Source: Lentisphaeria bacterium
Lineage (GTDB): Bacteria > Verrucomicrobiota > Lentisphaeria > Victivallales > JAADHT01
Direction of reading: 5' to 3'
NCBI GenBank assembly: GCA_015486135.1
Contig: WFSE01000112.1
Location: 1 to 39,065 of the forward strand
Length of the DNA stretch: 39,065 nucleotides
Position numbers and translations under genes: made by a program. Positions 15,944 through 24,413 of this stretch are shown piece after piece. Under the pieces are notes generated by a model. That model made no database searches, was not told the DNA's origin, and saw nothing but the letters and a program-made list of their open reading frames with translations. Every line of letters starts with the position of its first letter. The first letter of the stretch is position 1.

Positions 15944-16998
15944 CCAGAAACTCCCTCTTCTAGTGACTCGAAAAATTTTCCTAATGGCTCGATGCTCTTC
16001 ACGGACTCGATGTTGCAACCAGTCATATAGAGCCCGTTTTCCACATCTCCCCGCCATGTGGCCAGAAGCGCCTTGGCGATACAGAACGGCACTTTCGCCG
16101 GATTGCACGAACGGAGACAACGGTATGGACAGGAGAATTTCTCTCGGCCCCCGTCCAATACTCTCTCGACCAAGGGAGTTTTCAAAACACGTACGGGTAG
16201 GCCCACGGGGCTTTTAATAACCACAACGTCAGAGCCTTTGGCGTCGATGAATACCTGCTTGCTTTTCTCGTCGATTCCAGCCTCTTCCGCCACGATGAAG
16301 CGCGTGCCTATCTGGACCCCGGAATAGCCTATTGCCAAGACCCGTTCCAAATCCGCCCGGGACGCCACTTCGCCGGCGGCTATCATCGGAATGTCGCAGT
16401 CATACTTGTTCAGCACAGCCGCGACTTCCGCGAAAAGAATCGCCAAAGAACGAGTTTCGGCGCGGTCCAGTTCCTCGAGGGAAAAACCCAAGTGCCCGCC
16501 ACAACGGGGCCCCTCCACTATTACGGCCGCTGGAGCCCGTCCGTATTTGCGTCTCCAAGCTTTTATTACTACTTCTAACGCCCTGCCGCCCGAGATGACT
16601 GGAATCAAGCCGATATCGGAATCACCGACGTATTCGGGCAGCCTTGTGGGCAATCCGGCGCCGGATATGATGAAGTCTACTCCCGCGTCGACTGCCGCTC
16701 GGACCGTCTCCGCGTAGTTGGACAATGCCACCATGACATTGACTCCTAGGGGTCCTTCGTCACCAACGAGCTCTCTGACGCGGTCGATTTCCTCGACGAG
16801 GACACGGTTGGATTCGGCCACGTAGTCGGTCTTGGACTTTTCTATATCCCCCAGCCCCACGCTAGCTATAACCCCGAAAGCCCCGTGCTTGATCGCCGCG
16901 GCTGCCAACCCCGAATTACCTATGCGAACCCCCATCCCAGCTTGTATGACTGGGAACCGACTCTCATGTTTTCCTATCTTCAACCTAGGCAAGTGCAT
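15940..16998 (-). CDS. Nitronate monooxygenase-like flavoprotein (2-nitropropane dioxygenase family)
   Basis: A 352-residue FMN-dependent TIM-barrel protein. Family signatures are VIQAGMGVRIGNSGLA at the N-terminus, VNVMVALSNY, ISGAGLP, PRCGGHLG (the catalytic-His region) and IAAGEVASRADLERVLAIGYSGVQIGTRF. A C-terminal Cys-rich segment (CPYRCLRSCNP followed by a fourth and a fifth Cys) is a known subtype feature in anaerobes and could bind metal or form disulfides. True substrates are uncertain: members include nitronate oxidases and enoyl-ACP reductase FabK relatives. It overlaps hom by 4 bp. The Shine-Dalgarno is weak. It is divergent from the thioredoxin-like gene at 17290. Confidence 0.85.
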   Translation of the reverse strand: MHLPRLKIGKHESRFPVIQAGMGVRIGNSGLAAAAIKHGAFGVIASVGLGDIEKSKTDYVAESNRVLVEEIDRVRELVGDEGPLGVNVMVALSNYAETVRAAVDAGVDFIISGAGLPTRLPEYVGDSDIGLIPVISGGRALEVVIKAWRRKYGRAPAAVIVEGPRCGGHLGFSLEELDRAETRSLAILFAEVAAVLNKYDCDIPMIAAGEVASRADLERVLAIGYSGVQIGTRFIVAEEAGIDEKSKQVFIDAKGSDVVVIKSPVGLPVRVLKTPLVERVLDGGREKFSCPYRCLRSCNPAKVPFCIAKALLATWRGDVENGLYMTGCNIESVKSIEPLGKFFESLEEGVSG

Positions 16999-17175
16999 TT
17001 CACATCCATACTTTCTTTACGGAATACTAGAGCAACATCCTCGCTGGTCGCATTCCACCAAATCTTTTCCGGTCCAATACCAGGGAAGAGAAAGTAATGT
17101 GCCACGAAAACACAAATAGACAACCCCTCAACGGTTTTCCTGCGCAGCTATCGCTTACTTGTTCGGCTACACTCC

Positions 17176-17204
17176 TTGTTTTTCGCATTGTGGGAGGGTA
17201 GATT
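17176..17204 (+). promoter_or_regulatory. Candidate promoter for the TlpA-TPR gene
   Basis: TTGTTT (17176-17181) and TAGATT (17199-17204) are separated by 17 nt on the plus strand, about 85 bp ahead of the start codon. Each box has about 4-5 of 6 consensus bases, so this is a moderate candidate only. Confidence 0.35.
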
Positions 17205-17227
17205 GGCAAGAGTACGAGAATTGATGC

Positions 17228-17272
17228 CCGACGTGAAACTCCGGTTTGGCGTTGGCGGGTATCCAAGGTCAG
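17228..17272 (-). repeat. Dispersed intergenic repeat, copy 1
   Basis: On the minus strand this begins TGACCTTGGATACC and continues through a GC-rich block to a TTTCACG motif. The same arrangement occurs at 25312-25386, and the TGACCTTGGATA core occurs at 36857-36882. All three copies are in non-coding DNA and in the same orientation. Confidence 0.45.
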
Positions 17273-17289
17273 AATAAGGAAATAGTGCT

Positions 17290-18417
17290 ATGAAGACGAC
17301 AACGCTCCTGGCTTCTATCCTCTTCCTTGTCGCGATTCAGCTTTCAGCGGCTCCGTTGAAAATAGGCGACAAGGCTCCCGAGCTGAAAATCGACAAGTGG
17401 GTCAAAAACGGCCCCGTGAGATTGGCGGACGGGGTGGGGAAAAATGTGTATGTGGTAGAATTCTGGGCCACTTGGTGCCCTCCTTGCAGAATGTCCATCC
17501 CCCATCTGAGCGACCTTCAGAAGAAATACGCCGATAAGGGGTTGGTGGTCGTTGGAATATCGCGTGAGGATGTCACGAAAGTAGAGGCCTTCGTCAAACA
17601 ACAGGCTAATATGGACTACAATGTTGGAGTCGACATTTCCGGTGAGACCTACGGCGCCTACATGGATGGAGTCCAAGGAATACCCCACGCGTATATCGTG
17701 GGCAAGGATGGAACTATTCTTTGGATGGGGCACCCGCTGCAGATGGACGATGTTCTAAGGCAGGTGATGGCCGGAACGTTCGATCCGAAAACGGGACAGG
17801 CGGTCGAGGAATGGAAGCAAAAGCTACAAGAGGCCCTTCAATCCCGGAATATTGAAGATGCTATCAAAGCGGCCGACGAGATATTGAAGATCAATCCCGA
17901 AGATCAAATGGCATTGGGGTTCAGAATGTTCGTATTCTCCAAACGGGGAGCCATTGGCGAGGCCGCTACGTATATTGACCAGCTTATAGCCGCCCACCCT
18001 GACAAGAGCAAGCTTTGGTTTGCCAGAATAGACATCGCCAAAAAGTCGGGGGACGACGCGCAGATTCGGGAAATCGTATCCAAATTTATCGAGCGGTTCA
18101 AGTCAAAGCCAGCTGCCCTCAACACTATGGCTTGGGGCTTGCTCGATTCCATGCCTTTCGGCTCCGCTCCAGTGGATCTCGCATTCCAGGCATCTGCAAT
18201 TGCCGTCAAAGAAACATCGTCTGACGATAAGATCATGAAAGCCGCCTACCTCGATACTTTGGCTCGTTGCTACTACGCCATGTGCCAGCTTGACAAAGCA
18301 ATCGAGACCCAGTCGAAAGCGCTGGAGCTGATGAAAGGGGAAAAAGACGCGGAACGGTTCGAGCAAGTTCTCCAATTCTATAAAAACGTTGGGAAATGGG
18401 GTGCGTCCAGCAAGTGA
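17290..18417 (+). CDS. TlpA-type thioredoxin fused to TPR-like repeats
   Basis: A 375-residue exported protein. A signal peptide (residues 1-20, cleavage after LSA) is followed by a TlpA/AhpC-type thioredoxin domain with the redox motif WCPPC (Cys63, Cys66) and cis-Pro in GIPHAYIV. From about residue 190 to the end the chain is helical with TPR-like units (for example DAIKAADEILKINPED and LARCYYAMCQLDKAIETQ). It probably reduces or isomerises disulfides of envelope proteins while the repeats bind a partner. AAGGA lies 9 nt before the ATG. It is followed 31 bp later by sppA, with hflK and hflC behind, which points to envelope protein maintenance. Confidence 0.88.
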   Translation: MKTTTLLASILFLVAIQLSAAPLKIGDKAPELKIDKWVKNGPVRLADGVGKNVYVVEFWATWCPPCRMSIPHLSDLQKKYADKGLVVVGISREDVTKVEAFVKQQANMDYNVGVDISGETYGAYMDGVQGIPHAYIVGKDGTILWMGHPLQMDDVLRQVMAGTFDPKTGQAVEEWKQKLQEALQSRNIEDAIKAADEILKINPEDQMALGFRMFVFSKRGAIGEAATYIDQLIAAHPDKSKLWFARIDIAKKSGDDAQIREIVSKFIERFKSKPAALNTMAWGLLDSMPFGSAPVDLAFQASAIAVKETSSDDKIMKAAYLDTLARCYYAMCQLDKAIETQSKALELMKGEKDAERFEQVLQFYKNVGKWGASSK

Positions 18418-18448
18418 GGCGCGGTTGATTCCGGAAAGGACGCGTATT

Positions 18449-19459
18449 ATGGCTAGCGAGAAGAATGGTGTTTCCAGGGGCATAGCGGGAATCTCCGCCG
18501 TGGTGCTGATTGCCTTGGCCGCGGGATGCGCGACTTTCAAACCTCATTTTTTCAAGGATAAATCGGAGCCGTTGGTCGAGTACACCCTTCAAGGAGATGC
18601 CGCGGAAAAAATACTGGTTATCCCCGTGGACGGCATGATTACCAACCACGATGAGTTTTCGCTGTTTTCTGAGAAACCAGGGATGGTGGAAAATGTCGTG
18701 GCTCAGTTGCGTATGGCGGAGCGGGACAACCGGATCAAGGCCATTCTCCTTACCGTCAACTCCCCAGGAGGCCTTACAACCGCAAGCGAGATCCTCCACT
18801 ACGAAATATCGTCATTCAAGGCTAAAACCGGCAAACCCATCGTGGTGTCGATGCTCGACATGGCAACTTCGGGAGCGTATATGATCTCACTTCCAGCGGA
18901 TGTTATAACGGCTCACCCCACGACTGTGACCGGCTCTGTCGGCGTTATTTTCATGAGGCCCGATGTTTCTGAGCTTATGGGGAAAATCGGGGTGGGAATG
19001 GATGTGACAAAATCCGGTCCGAACAAGGATATGGGCTCTCCGTTCAGGCGCGCAACCCCGGAGGAGCGGAAAACGATGAAAGGGATTATCGACAAACTGA
19101 ACGCGCAGTTCGTGGCGCTCGTCCAGCAAAGTCGGAACCTCTCCACCGACGCGTTGAAAACCGTTGCGACGGCTCGCGTCTTTCTTGCGGATGAGGCGTT
19201 GAAACTCGGCCTGATAGATAAAATATGTCACATCGATGGCGCTTTGGCGGAGTGTCGCAGGCTTGCGAAATTGCCGTCCAACGCTAGGGTCGTGGCATAT
19301 CGTCGCACCCATTACAACAACGACAACGTTTACAATTCGTCCTCGTCGCAGTTTGAGGGTGCTCCCGCATCTCTTATCGATCCGGGAGTGTTCAAATTAT
19401 TGGGCTCCGCAACTAGCGGATTCCATTCGATATGGCCTGTGGCCATTGGTGTCAGATAA
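18449..19459 (+). CDS. sppA: Signal peptide peptidase SppA-like serine protease
   Basis: A 336-residue single-domain (36K type) S49 peptidase that degrades cleaved signal peptides in the membrane. A lipobox ends at Cys27 (LAAGC), so the protein may be lipid-anchored rather than membrane-spanning. The catalytic dyad is Ser141 in ATSGAYM and Lys193 in SGPNKDMGSP; their spacing of 52 residues equals that of the Bacillus subtilis enzyme. NSPGG (near 104) forms the oxyanion region. AAGGA 8 nt before the ATG fixes the start over a longer frame that overlaps the upstream gene. A C-terminal Asn/Ser-rich stretch of about 45 residues has no match that I recognise. Confidence 0.92.
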   Translation: MASEKNGVSRGIAGISAVVLIALAAGCATFKPHFFKDKSEPLVEYTLQGDAAEKILVIPVDGMITNHDEFSLFSEKPGMVENVVAQLRMAERDNRIKAILLTVNSPGGLTTASEILHYEISSFKAKTGKPIVVSMLDMATSGAYMISLPADVITAHPTTVTGSVGVIFMRPDVSELMGKIGVGMDVTKSGPNKDMGSPFRRATPEERKTMKGIIDKLNAQFVALVQQSRNLSTDALKTVATARVFLADEALKLGLIDKICHIDGALAECRRLAKLPSNARVVAYRRTHYNNDNVYNSSSSQFEGAPASLIDPGVFKLLGSATSGFHSIWPVAIGVR

Positions 19460-19561
19460 GCTATGATTGGATATGTCGAACGCTTGAATACGTGGATATT
19501 GGTCGGTTTGGCGTGATAAGCGAGGATGCTGGGAAAAAATGTCCAAGGAGGAGAAAGAATT

Positions 19562-20563
19562 GTGGCTCGTTCTCAAGGGAATATCGATTTCAGAAAAATG
19601 AAGATGCCCCATGTGGATTACAGACGTTTGGCGTTTATCCCAATCTTGGCTCTCGTCGTGATTCTATTGGTCTCCTGTTGGTTCACTATTTCTCCGGAAG
19701 AAGCCGGTGTGGTCCTACGTTTCGGCAAACATGTCCGCACTGTCAATCCCGGCCTACACTTCAAACTCCCCTTCGGAATGGAAAAGGTGTACAAAGTTCC
19801 GGTGAAACGCCAGTTGAAGGCGGAGTTCGGTTTCCGAACGGTTTCCGCGGGAATTAGAACCAAGTACGCGAAAAAGGGCTACGAACACGAATCCTTGATG
19901 CTTACCGGCGACCTTAACGCCGCCGATGTCGAATGGATTGTTCAATACAGAATAGACGATCCGTACAAATTCCTCTTTCGCGTGCGTAATACCCGAACCA
20001 CTTTCCGAGACATCAACGAGGCAGTTATGCGCAAAGTGGTGGGGGATAGAACCGTGAACGAGGTGCTGACCGTTGGACGTCAAGACATCGCCGATACGGT
20101 AAGGGGAATGTTGCAACACTACTGCGACCAATACGACACTGGAATAAAAGTTGACCAGGTCGTCCTGCAGGATGTCAACCCTCCCGATCCTGTCAAACCC
20201 TCCTTCAATGAAGTTAACGAAGCGCAACAAGAAAAGGAGAAATTGATAAACCAAGCCCTTTCCGAGTACAATCGCGTCATCCCTAAAGCTCGAGGAGAGG
20301 CGCTGAAAACCGTGGAGGAGTCGAAAGGATACGCCGCGGAAAGGGTCAACAGGGCCAAAGGAGAGGCCACTAGATTTAACGCAATGTTCAAGACCTATTT
20401 GGCCGCCAAAGACGTGACGCGGACTAGGATATATCTTGAAACAATGAGCAAAGTCTTGACTAGGGTGGGGAGAAAGATAGTGGCGGACGAGAAGATTATA
20501 GGCGTGTTGCCGGTTTCCAGCCTCGCCCCGGCGAGAAGCAACGGGAAGAGAGGTGGCAAATGA
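19562..20563 (+). CDS. hflK: HflK, SPFH-domain membrane protein
   Basis: A 333-residue inner-membrane protein with one N-terminal transmembrane segment (about residues 22-40), an SPFH/band-7 domain (ISPEEAGVVLRFGKHVRTVNPGLHFKLPF onwards; shown in HflK as the conserved GLHFKLP) and a long Ala/Glu/Arg coiled coil. With HflC it encloses and controls the FtsH protease. AAGGAGG lies 10 nt upstream of a GTG at 19562, which I take as start; ATG codons at 19526 and 19601 are alternatives. The classical HflK ending with Pro/Gly-rich tail is short here. Its stop overlaps hflC by 4 bp. Confidence 0.92.
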   Translation: MARSQGNIDFRKMKMPHVDYRRLAFIPILALVVILLVSCWFTISPEEAGVVLRFGKHVRTVNPGLHFKLPFGMEKVYKVPVKRQLKAEFGFRTVSAGIRTKYAKKGYEHESLMLTGDLNAADVEWIVQYRIDDPYKFLFRVRNTRTTFRDINEAVMRKVVGDRTVNEVLTVGRQDIADTVRGMLQHYCDQYDTGIKVDQVVLQDVNPPDPVKPSFNEVNEAQQEKEKLINQALSEYNRVIPKARGEALKTVEESKGYAAERVNRAKGEATRFNAMFKTYLAAKDVTRTRIYLETMSKVLTRVGRKIVADEKIIGVLPVSSLAPARSNGKRGGK

Positions 20564-21522
20564 AAGTGGGAACAGGCGTGTTCGTTGTCGTGGTGGTGTG
20601 CTTGGCGTTGGTCGCTTTCTCCTCGGCGTTTGTCGTCGATGAGACGGAGCAGGTTGTAGTGACACAGTTTGGACGGCCCGTGGGTGCCCCGATAACAAAT
20701 CCAGGCCTCCATTTCAAAATCCCTTTCATCCAAACTATCAACCGATTCGACAAGCGGTTTCTCGAATGGGACGGCGATCCGAATCAAGTGCCCACAAAGG
20801 ACAAGCGTTTCATTTGGGTGGATACATACGCCAGATGGAAAATAACTGACCCCTTGGAATTCTTCGAAAGACTCCGAGACGAGCGTGGGGCGCAATCGCG
20901 ACTTGATGACATCCTCGACGGCGAGACTCGTAATGCTGTCGCCATGCACGATTTAGTGGAGCTGATTCGTTGCTCCAAAAACAGGGTGCCTACCGTCAAC
21001 GAGAAAGGCTCGGACGAACTCGATGTCGAATTCGCAAAAATCAGCTGCGGCAGAGAGGGTATAGAGAAAATTATATTCGCTGCCGCCGCCAAAAGAATAA
21101 GAGACGCCGAGTATGGAATCGAGTTGCTCGATTTTCGCTTCAAGCGCATTAACTATGTACGGGAAGTCCAGCGCAAAATCTATGAGAGAATGATTAGCGA
21201 GAGAAAACGAATCGCCGACAAATACCGCTCGGAAGGACAAGGGGAAGCATCCAGAATCCTTGGAGAAAAAGAACGTAAACTGAAAGAAATACAGTCCTCC
21301 GCTTATCGTCAAGCCCAAGAAATTAGGGGAAAAGCCGATGCCAACGCTATTGCGATATACGCAACCGCCTACAATCAAAGCGAGGGCTCTAGAAACTTCT
21401 ATCGCTTTATAAAAACCATGGAAACATACGAAAAGGTGTTTTCCGGCAGGGACACGGTCATCCTTTCGACAAATGGAGAGTTCCTGAAACTCCTAGACTC
21501 TCCAACTGGCAAAAAAAGATAG
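20560..21522 (+). CDS. hflC: HflC, SPFH-domain membrane protein
   Basis: A 320-residue partner of HflK in the FtsH-regulating complex. The N-terminal transmembrane helix spans residues 6-26 (VVVVVCLALVAFSSAF), and then comes the HflC signature ETEQVVVTQFGRPVG with NPGLHFKIPF, the SPFH domain and a coiled coil rich in KERKLKEIQ-type heptads. The conserved HflC segment TYARWKITDPLEF is intact. The ATGA overlap with hflK shows translational coupling. No protease gene is next to it, so ftsH must lie elsewhere. Confidence 0.94.
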   Translation: MKVGTGVFVVVVVCLALVAFSSAFVVDETEQVVVTQFGRPVGAPITNPGLHFKIPFIQTINRFDKRFLEWDGDPNQVPTKDKRFIWVDTYARWKITDPLEFFERLRDERGAQSRLDDILDGETRNAVAMHDLVELIRCSKNRVPTVNEKGSDELDVEFAKISCGREGIEKIIFAAAAKRIRDAEYGIELLDFRFKRINYVREVQRKIYERMISERKRIADKYRSEGQGEASRILGEKERKLKEIQSSAYRQAQEIRGKADANAIAIYATAYNQSEGSRNFYRFIKTMETYEKVFSGRDTVILSTNGEFLKLLDSPTGKKR

Positions 21523-21751
21523 CACCTGACTCGTCTTCTACAGTTTGAGCGGATTTTTGGAGGCTGGCCTATAAATTTGACATTGAACGCACCGTTTACA
21601 ATAGGGCCCGCGGAATAATTGGCAAGTGCCTCAAAATATTAGCCGGCTCCAAGGGCTTTGGGAGAATCGCTTCCAAAACCTTGGAGATGACACCATTAAA
21701 AAGCCATTTAACCCAATGACAATAAAACACTTGCAAATTATTCAGAAGGCC
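21523..21751. other. Convergent intergenic region with alternative stem-loops
   Basis: There is no gene here. CTCCAAGG (21647-21654) pairs perfectly with CCTTGGAG (21679-21686), and can instead pair in part with the closer TTTGGGAG (21657-21664), giving two mutually exclusive hairpins. A TTGACA (about 21575) and a TACAAT lie only 14 nt apart, too close for a normal promoter. The region separates hflC (plus) from the end of cpaF-like (minus), so the structures may simply end transcripts, though no T-run follows. Confidence 0.4.
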
Positions 21752-22837
21752 CTAGATGATGCCTTCCTTATCCTTAAACACCGCTTCCGTGATAAGGTTC
21801 GATTTTATGAAGTCGGAGTAGAATGTGGGGTAGGTTTTGATCACGGACTTGTATTCCCCGCGGACTTCCCCGGAGGGGGTGGTGCCGTGCTTGAGGAAGG
21901 CGAAAAGGTTGTGTAGTTCTATTTCGCCGTTGTGCGTGCCCCGGACCTCGGTGATGTGGGTGATGCGCCTGACGCCATCGGGAAACCTCTCCTGCTGAAC
22001 GATGAGGTCTAACGAGTTGACCATCATCTTCCGGATGTCTTCGAGGGGGAGTTTGATCCCGGAGGAGAGGATCATTGTTTCGATTCTGGCGGCAACCTCT
22101 TTCGGGGAGCTTCCGTGGACTACGCCCATGGTTCCTTTGTGTCCAGTACTCATAGCCTGTATCATGTCGAGCGCCTCAGAGCCGCGCACTTCGCCGATGA
22201 TAATACGGTCCGGGCGCATCCTGAGAGAGTTTTTTATCAAATCCCGCAGGGTGATCTCCCCTCTCCCGTCGTCGTCCGGGGGACGGGTTTCCAAAGAAAC
22301 GATGTTGTCTTGATGAAGTTTTAACTCGGCGGTGTCTTCGATAGTGATGACTCGTTCGTCATCCGGGATATAATGGGAGAGCATTTCCAATGTCGTGGTT
22401 TTCCCCGCGCCAGTTCCTCCGGAGAATATTATGTTCAACCTTCCCTTTACGCACGCTATGAGGAAGTCGGCCATTTTACGGCTTAGCGTGCTTTGTTCGA
22501 TAAGATGGTCCAAATCCTTCAAGGCGGTGTGGAACTTGCGAATGGTCACGGATGTCCCGAAGCGCGCCAAGGGGGCGGTGATGACATTGGCCCTGGATCC
22601 GTCTTTCATGCATATGTCGGCGTAAGGAGTAAGTTTGGAGACGTTCTTTCCGGCTTTGCGAAAGATCGTGTCAACTATATCTTCGACCTCTTTATCCGAA
22701 AAGACGATGTCAAGCTTCGTTTTTTTCCCGCCAATTTCGATAAACGTACCTAGAGAGCCGTTTATCATTATTTCGGTTACTTGGGGGTTGTTTAGCAGTT
22801 TGCCGAGTTTTTCGCTCCCCGTTCCCATGGCGGTCAT
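21752..22837 (-). CDS. CpaF/TadA-type secretion ATPase, short N-terminus, orphan
   Basis: A 361-residue hexameric ATPase of the type II/IV secretion superfamily, of the kind that powers tight-adherence (Flp) pili. The N-terminal subdomain begins almost at once with LLNNPQVTEIMINGS (residues 14-28), so the usual leader domain of about 100 residues in CpaF is absent. Walker A is SGGTGAGKT (139-147), and an Asp box and RIIIGEVRGSEALDMIQAMSTGHKG contain the Walker B and His-box equivalents. The ATGA overlap with proA shows coupling. No other tad, flp or type IV pilus gene is present, so its partner machinery is elsewhere or it has another role. Confidence 0.9.
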   Translation of the reverse strand: MTAMGTGSEKLGKLLNNPQVTEIMINGSLGTFIEIGGKKTKLDIVFSDKEVEDIVDTIFRKAGKNVSKLTPYADICMKDGSRANVITAPLARFGTSVTIRKFHTALKDLDHLIEQSTLSRKMADFLIACVKGRLNIIFSGGTGAGKTTTLEMLSHYIPDDERVITIEDTAELKLHQDNIVSLETRPPDDDGRGEITLRDLIKNSLRMRPDRIIIGEVRGSEALDMIQAMSTGHKGTMGVVHGSSPKEVAARIETMILSSGIKLPLEDIRKMMVNSLDLIVQQERFPDGVRRITHITEVRGTHNGEIELHNLFAFLKHGTTPSGEVRGEYKSVIKTYPTFYSDFIKSNLITEAVFKDKEGII

Positions 22838-24111
22838 TCCCTTATCTGTCCGTCACCCCTGACGACATACTTGTAGGTGGTAAGTTCCGGCAAGGCCATC
22901 GGTCCGCGGGCATGCAGTTTGTCAGTGCTGATTCCAATTTCGGCACCCATTCCGAATTCGGCGCCATCGGTGAATCGCGTCGACGCGTTGACATAGACGG
23001 TGGAGGAGTCCACGGCCGCCAGGAAGTTTTCCGCCGCCTCGGGGTTGGCGGTGACTATGGCGTCGCTGTGTCCGGAGCCGTAGCGGTTTATATGGTCCAC
23101 AGCGACCTCCAGCGACGGCACAACCGCGACCGATAAAACGAGGTCCAAGTATTCCTCGCTCCAATCCTCTTCCGAAGCGGGCAGGGCCGATGGGACGAGC
23201 TCCCTGAACCGGTCGTTGCCTCGGAGTTCCACACCCCGCTTTTCCAGCCGTTCCGCCACCTTCGGAGCGAATGATGGCGCTATCGACTCGTGAATGAGAA
23301 GCGTCTCGATCGCATTGCAGACTCCAGGTCTCTGGCATTTCGCGTTTTCCGCAATGCGGAGGGCCATATCCTCATCGGCATCGGCATCGACATAGACGTG
23401 GCACACCCCTTTGTAGTGCTTGATTACCGGGATGGTGGATTGTTCCACAACCGCTCTAATCAAGCCTTCCCCACCACGCGGGATGATGAGATCGACATAC
23501 TCGTCCATTTTCAAAAGTATCGAGACGGCTTCGCGGTCGGTCCACGGCAGCAATTGCGCCGCTCCCTCCGGCATCCCCGCGGAAATCGCGGCGCGGTCGA
23601 GGCAATGGGCAAGCGCCACGTTCGAATGTATCGCCTCCGAACCTCCGCGGAGGATGACAGCGTTGCCAGCTTTCACGCACAGGCCGGTCGCATCCACTGT
23701 GACGTTCGGTCTGGATTCGTAGATGATGCCAATAACGCCTATCGGGACACTGACCTTGTCTATTTTCAAGCCGTTGGGTCGTAGGGTCGAAGAGATGATG
23801 CGCCCCACGGGGTCCTCGAGGCCGGCGGCCACCCGCAAGCCTTCCGCGGTGGATTTCAGCCTAGCGTCGGTGAGCCGTAAGCGGTCTAGCATAGCGCCGG
23901 AAAGCCCGGAGGCCTCGCCGGCCTCTATATCCTTGGCGTTGGCTTCCTGGATAACCTCTTTTTCCTTCTCGAGCGCGTCGGCCATCGCCAAGAGGCATTT
24001 GTTCTTCAAGGCGGTGGAGGCTGTCGCGAGAAACCGCGACGCGATTCTCGCCCGTTCGCCCATCTCCTCCAATGCGGCGGCTAGCTCTTCCCTTGTAAGT
24101 TTTTCAGACAT
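22834..24111 (-). CDS. proA: Gamma-glutamyl phosphate reductase (ProA)
   Basis: A 425-residue aldehyde-dehydrogenase-fold enzyme that makes glutamate-5-semialdehyde from gamma-glutamyl phosphate in proline synthesis. The signature GVIGIIYESRPNVTVDA (about 125-141), nucleotide-site GNAVILRGGSEA, IPRGGEGLI, catalytic Cys265 in KCQRPGVCNAIET and the C-terminal AEFGMGAEIGISTDKLHARGPM are all intact. Length is typical. proB is not adjacent. No clear Shine-Dalgarno precedes the ATG at 24111, and the gap upstream is GC-repeat rich. It overlaps the cpaF-like gene by 4 bp. Confidence 0.96.
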   Translation of the reverse strand: MSEKLTREELAAALEEMGERARIASRFLATASTALKNKCLLAMADALEKEKEVIQEANAKDIEAGEASGLSGAMLDRLRLTDARLKSTAEGLRVAAGLEDPVGRIISSTLRPNGLKIDKVSVPIGVIGIIYESRPNVTVDATGLCVKAGNAVILRGGSEAIHSNVALAHCLDRAAISAGMPEGAAQLLPWTDREAVSILLKMDEYVDLIIPRGGEGLIRAVVEQSTIPVIKHYKGVCHVYVDADADEDMALRIAENAKCQRPGVCNAIETLLIHESIAPSFAPKVAERLEKRGVELRGNDRFRELVPSALPASEEDWSEEYLDLVLSVAVVPSLEVAVDHINRYGSGHSDAIVTANPEAAENFLAAVDSSTVYVNASTRFTDGAEFGMGAEIGISTDKLHARGPMALPELTTYKYVVRGDGQIRE

Positions 24112-24227
24112 GCGTTTACAATGCTAGAGCGGCGGGAAAAATCAAGGTGACTACAGGGGAAAACCGGAGCTTGCCGACGACAGTTAAATCCCTCTACGAT
24201 GGATTTATAGTTGCGGTTCTCGCAACA

Positions 24228-24266
24228 GGGGGCATGGGGGGCATGGGAGTTATGGGAGAAGATGGG
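24228..24266 (+). other. Potential G-quadruplex (plus strand)
   Basis: Runs of 5, 6, 3, 3 and 3 G are separated by CAT, CAT, AGTTAT and a short A/G-rich loop. This matches the usual pattern of four runs of three or more G with 1-7 nt loops. It lies in the proA upstream region, on the template strand of proA. Confidence 0.6.
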
Positions 24267-24321
24267 ATTGACGGCACCATATCGAATTTCTGTCTTGAGT
24301 CCTGCGTCCTGAGTCGCATTA

Positions 24322-24349
24322 CCCCTGCCCCCCCCGTCCCCTGCCGCCC
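24322..24349 (-). other. Potential G-quadruplex (minus strand)
   Basis: On the minus strand the G runs are 3, 4, 8 and 4 long with loops of 5, 2 and 2 nt. This is a compact quadruplex pattern in the nifU 3'-flanking, proA 5'-flanking gap. Confidence 0.6.
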
Positions 24350-24413
24350 AAACCGGTGCCGGCGATTTCCGCAGCATACGTTCGCGGTCCCGTTCCCATG
24401 GGGGAGGCAAGCC

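Larger units (their letters stand above)
24112..24413. other. Intergenic gap with G-quadruplex-forming motifs on both strands
   Basis: No gene is supported. It lies between nifU (its 3' end at 24414) and the start of proA. It holds a G-rich motif on the plus strand (24228-24256) and a C-rich counterpart (24322-24349), plus small hairpins such as GTTGCG...CGCAAC (about 24210-24226) and AAATCC...GGATTT. Confidence 0.6.

Noticed and set aside
21575-21600. Promoter at TTGACA ... TACAAT
   Set aside because: The boxes are only 14 nt apart, too close for a standard sigma70 promoter, and no gene follows on that strand.
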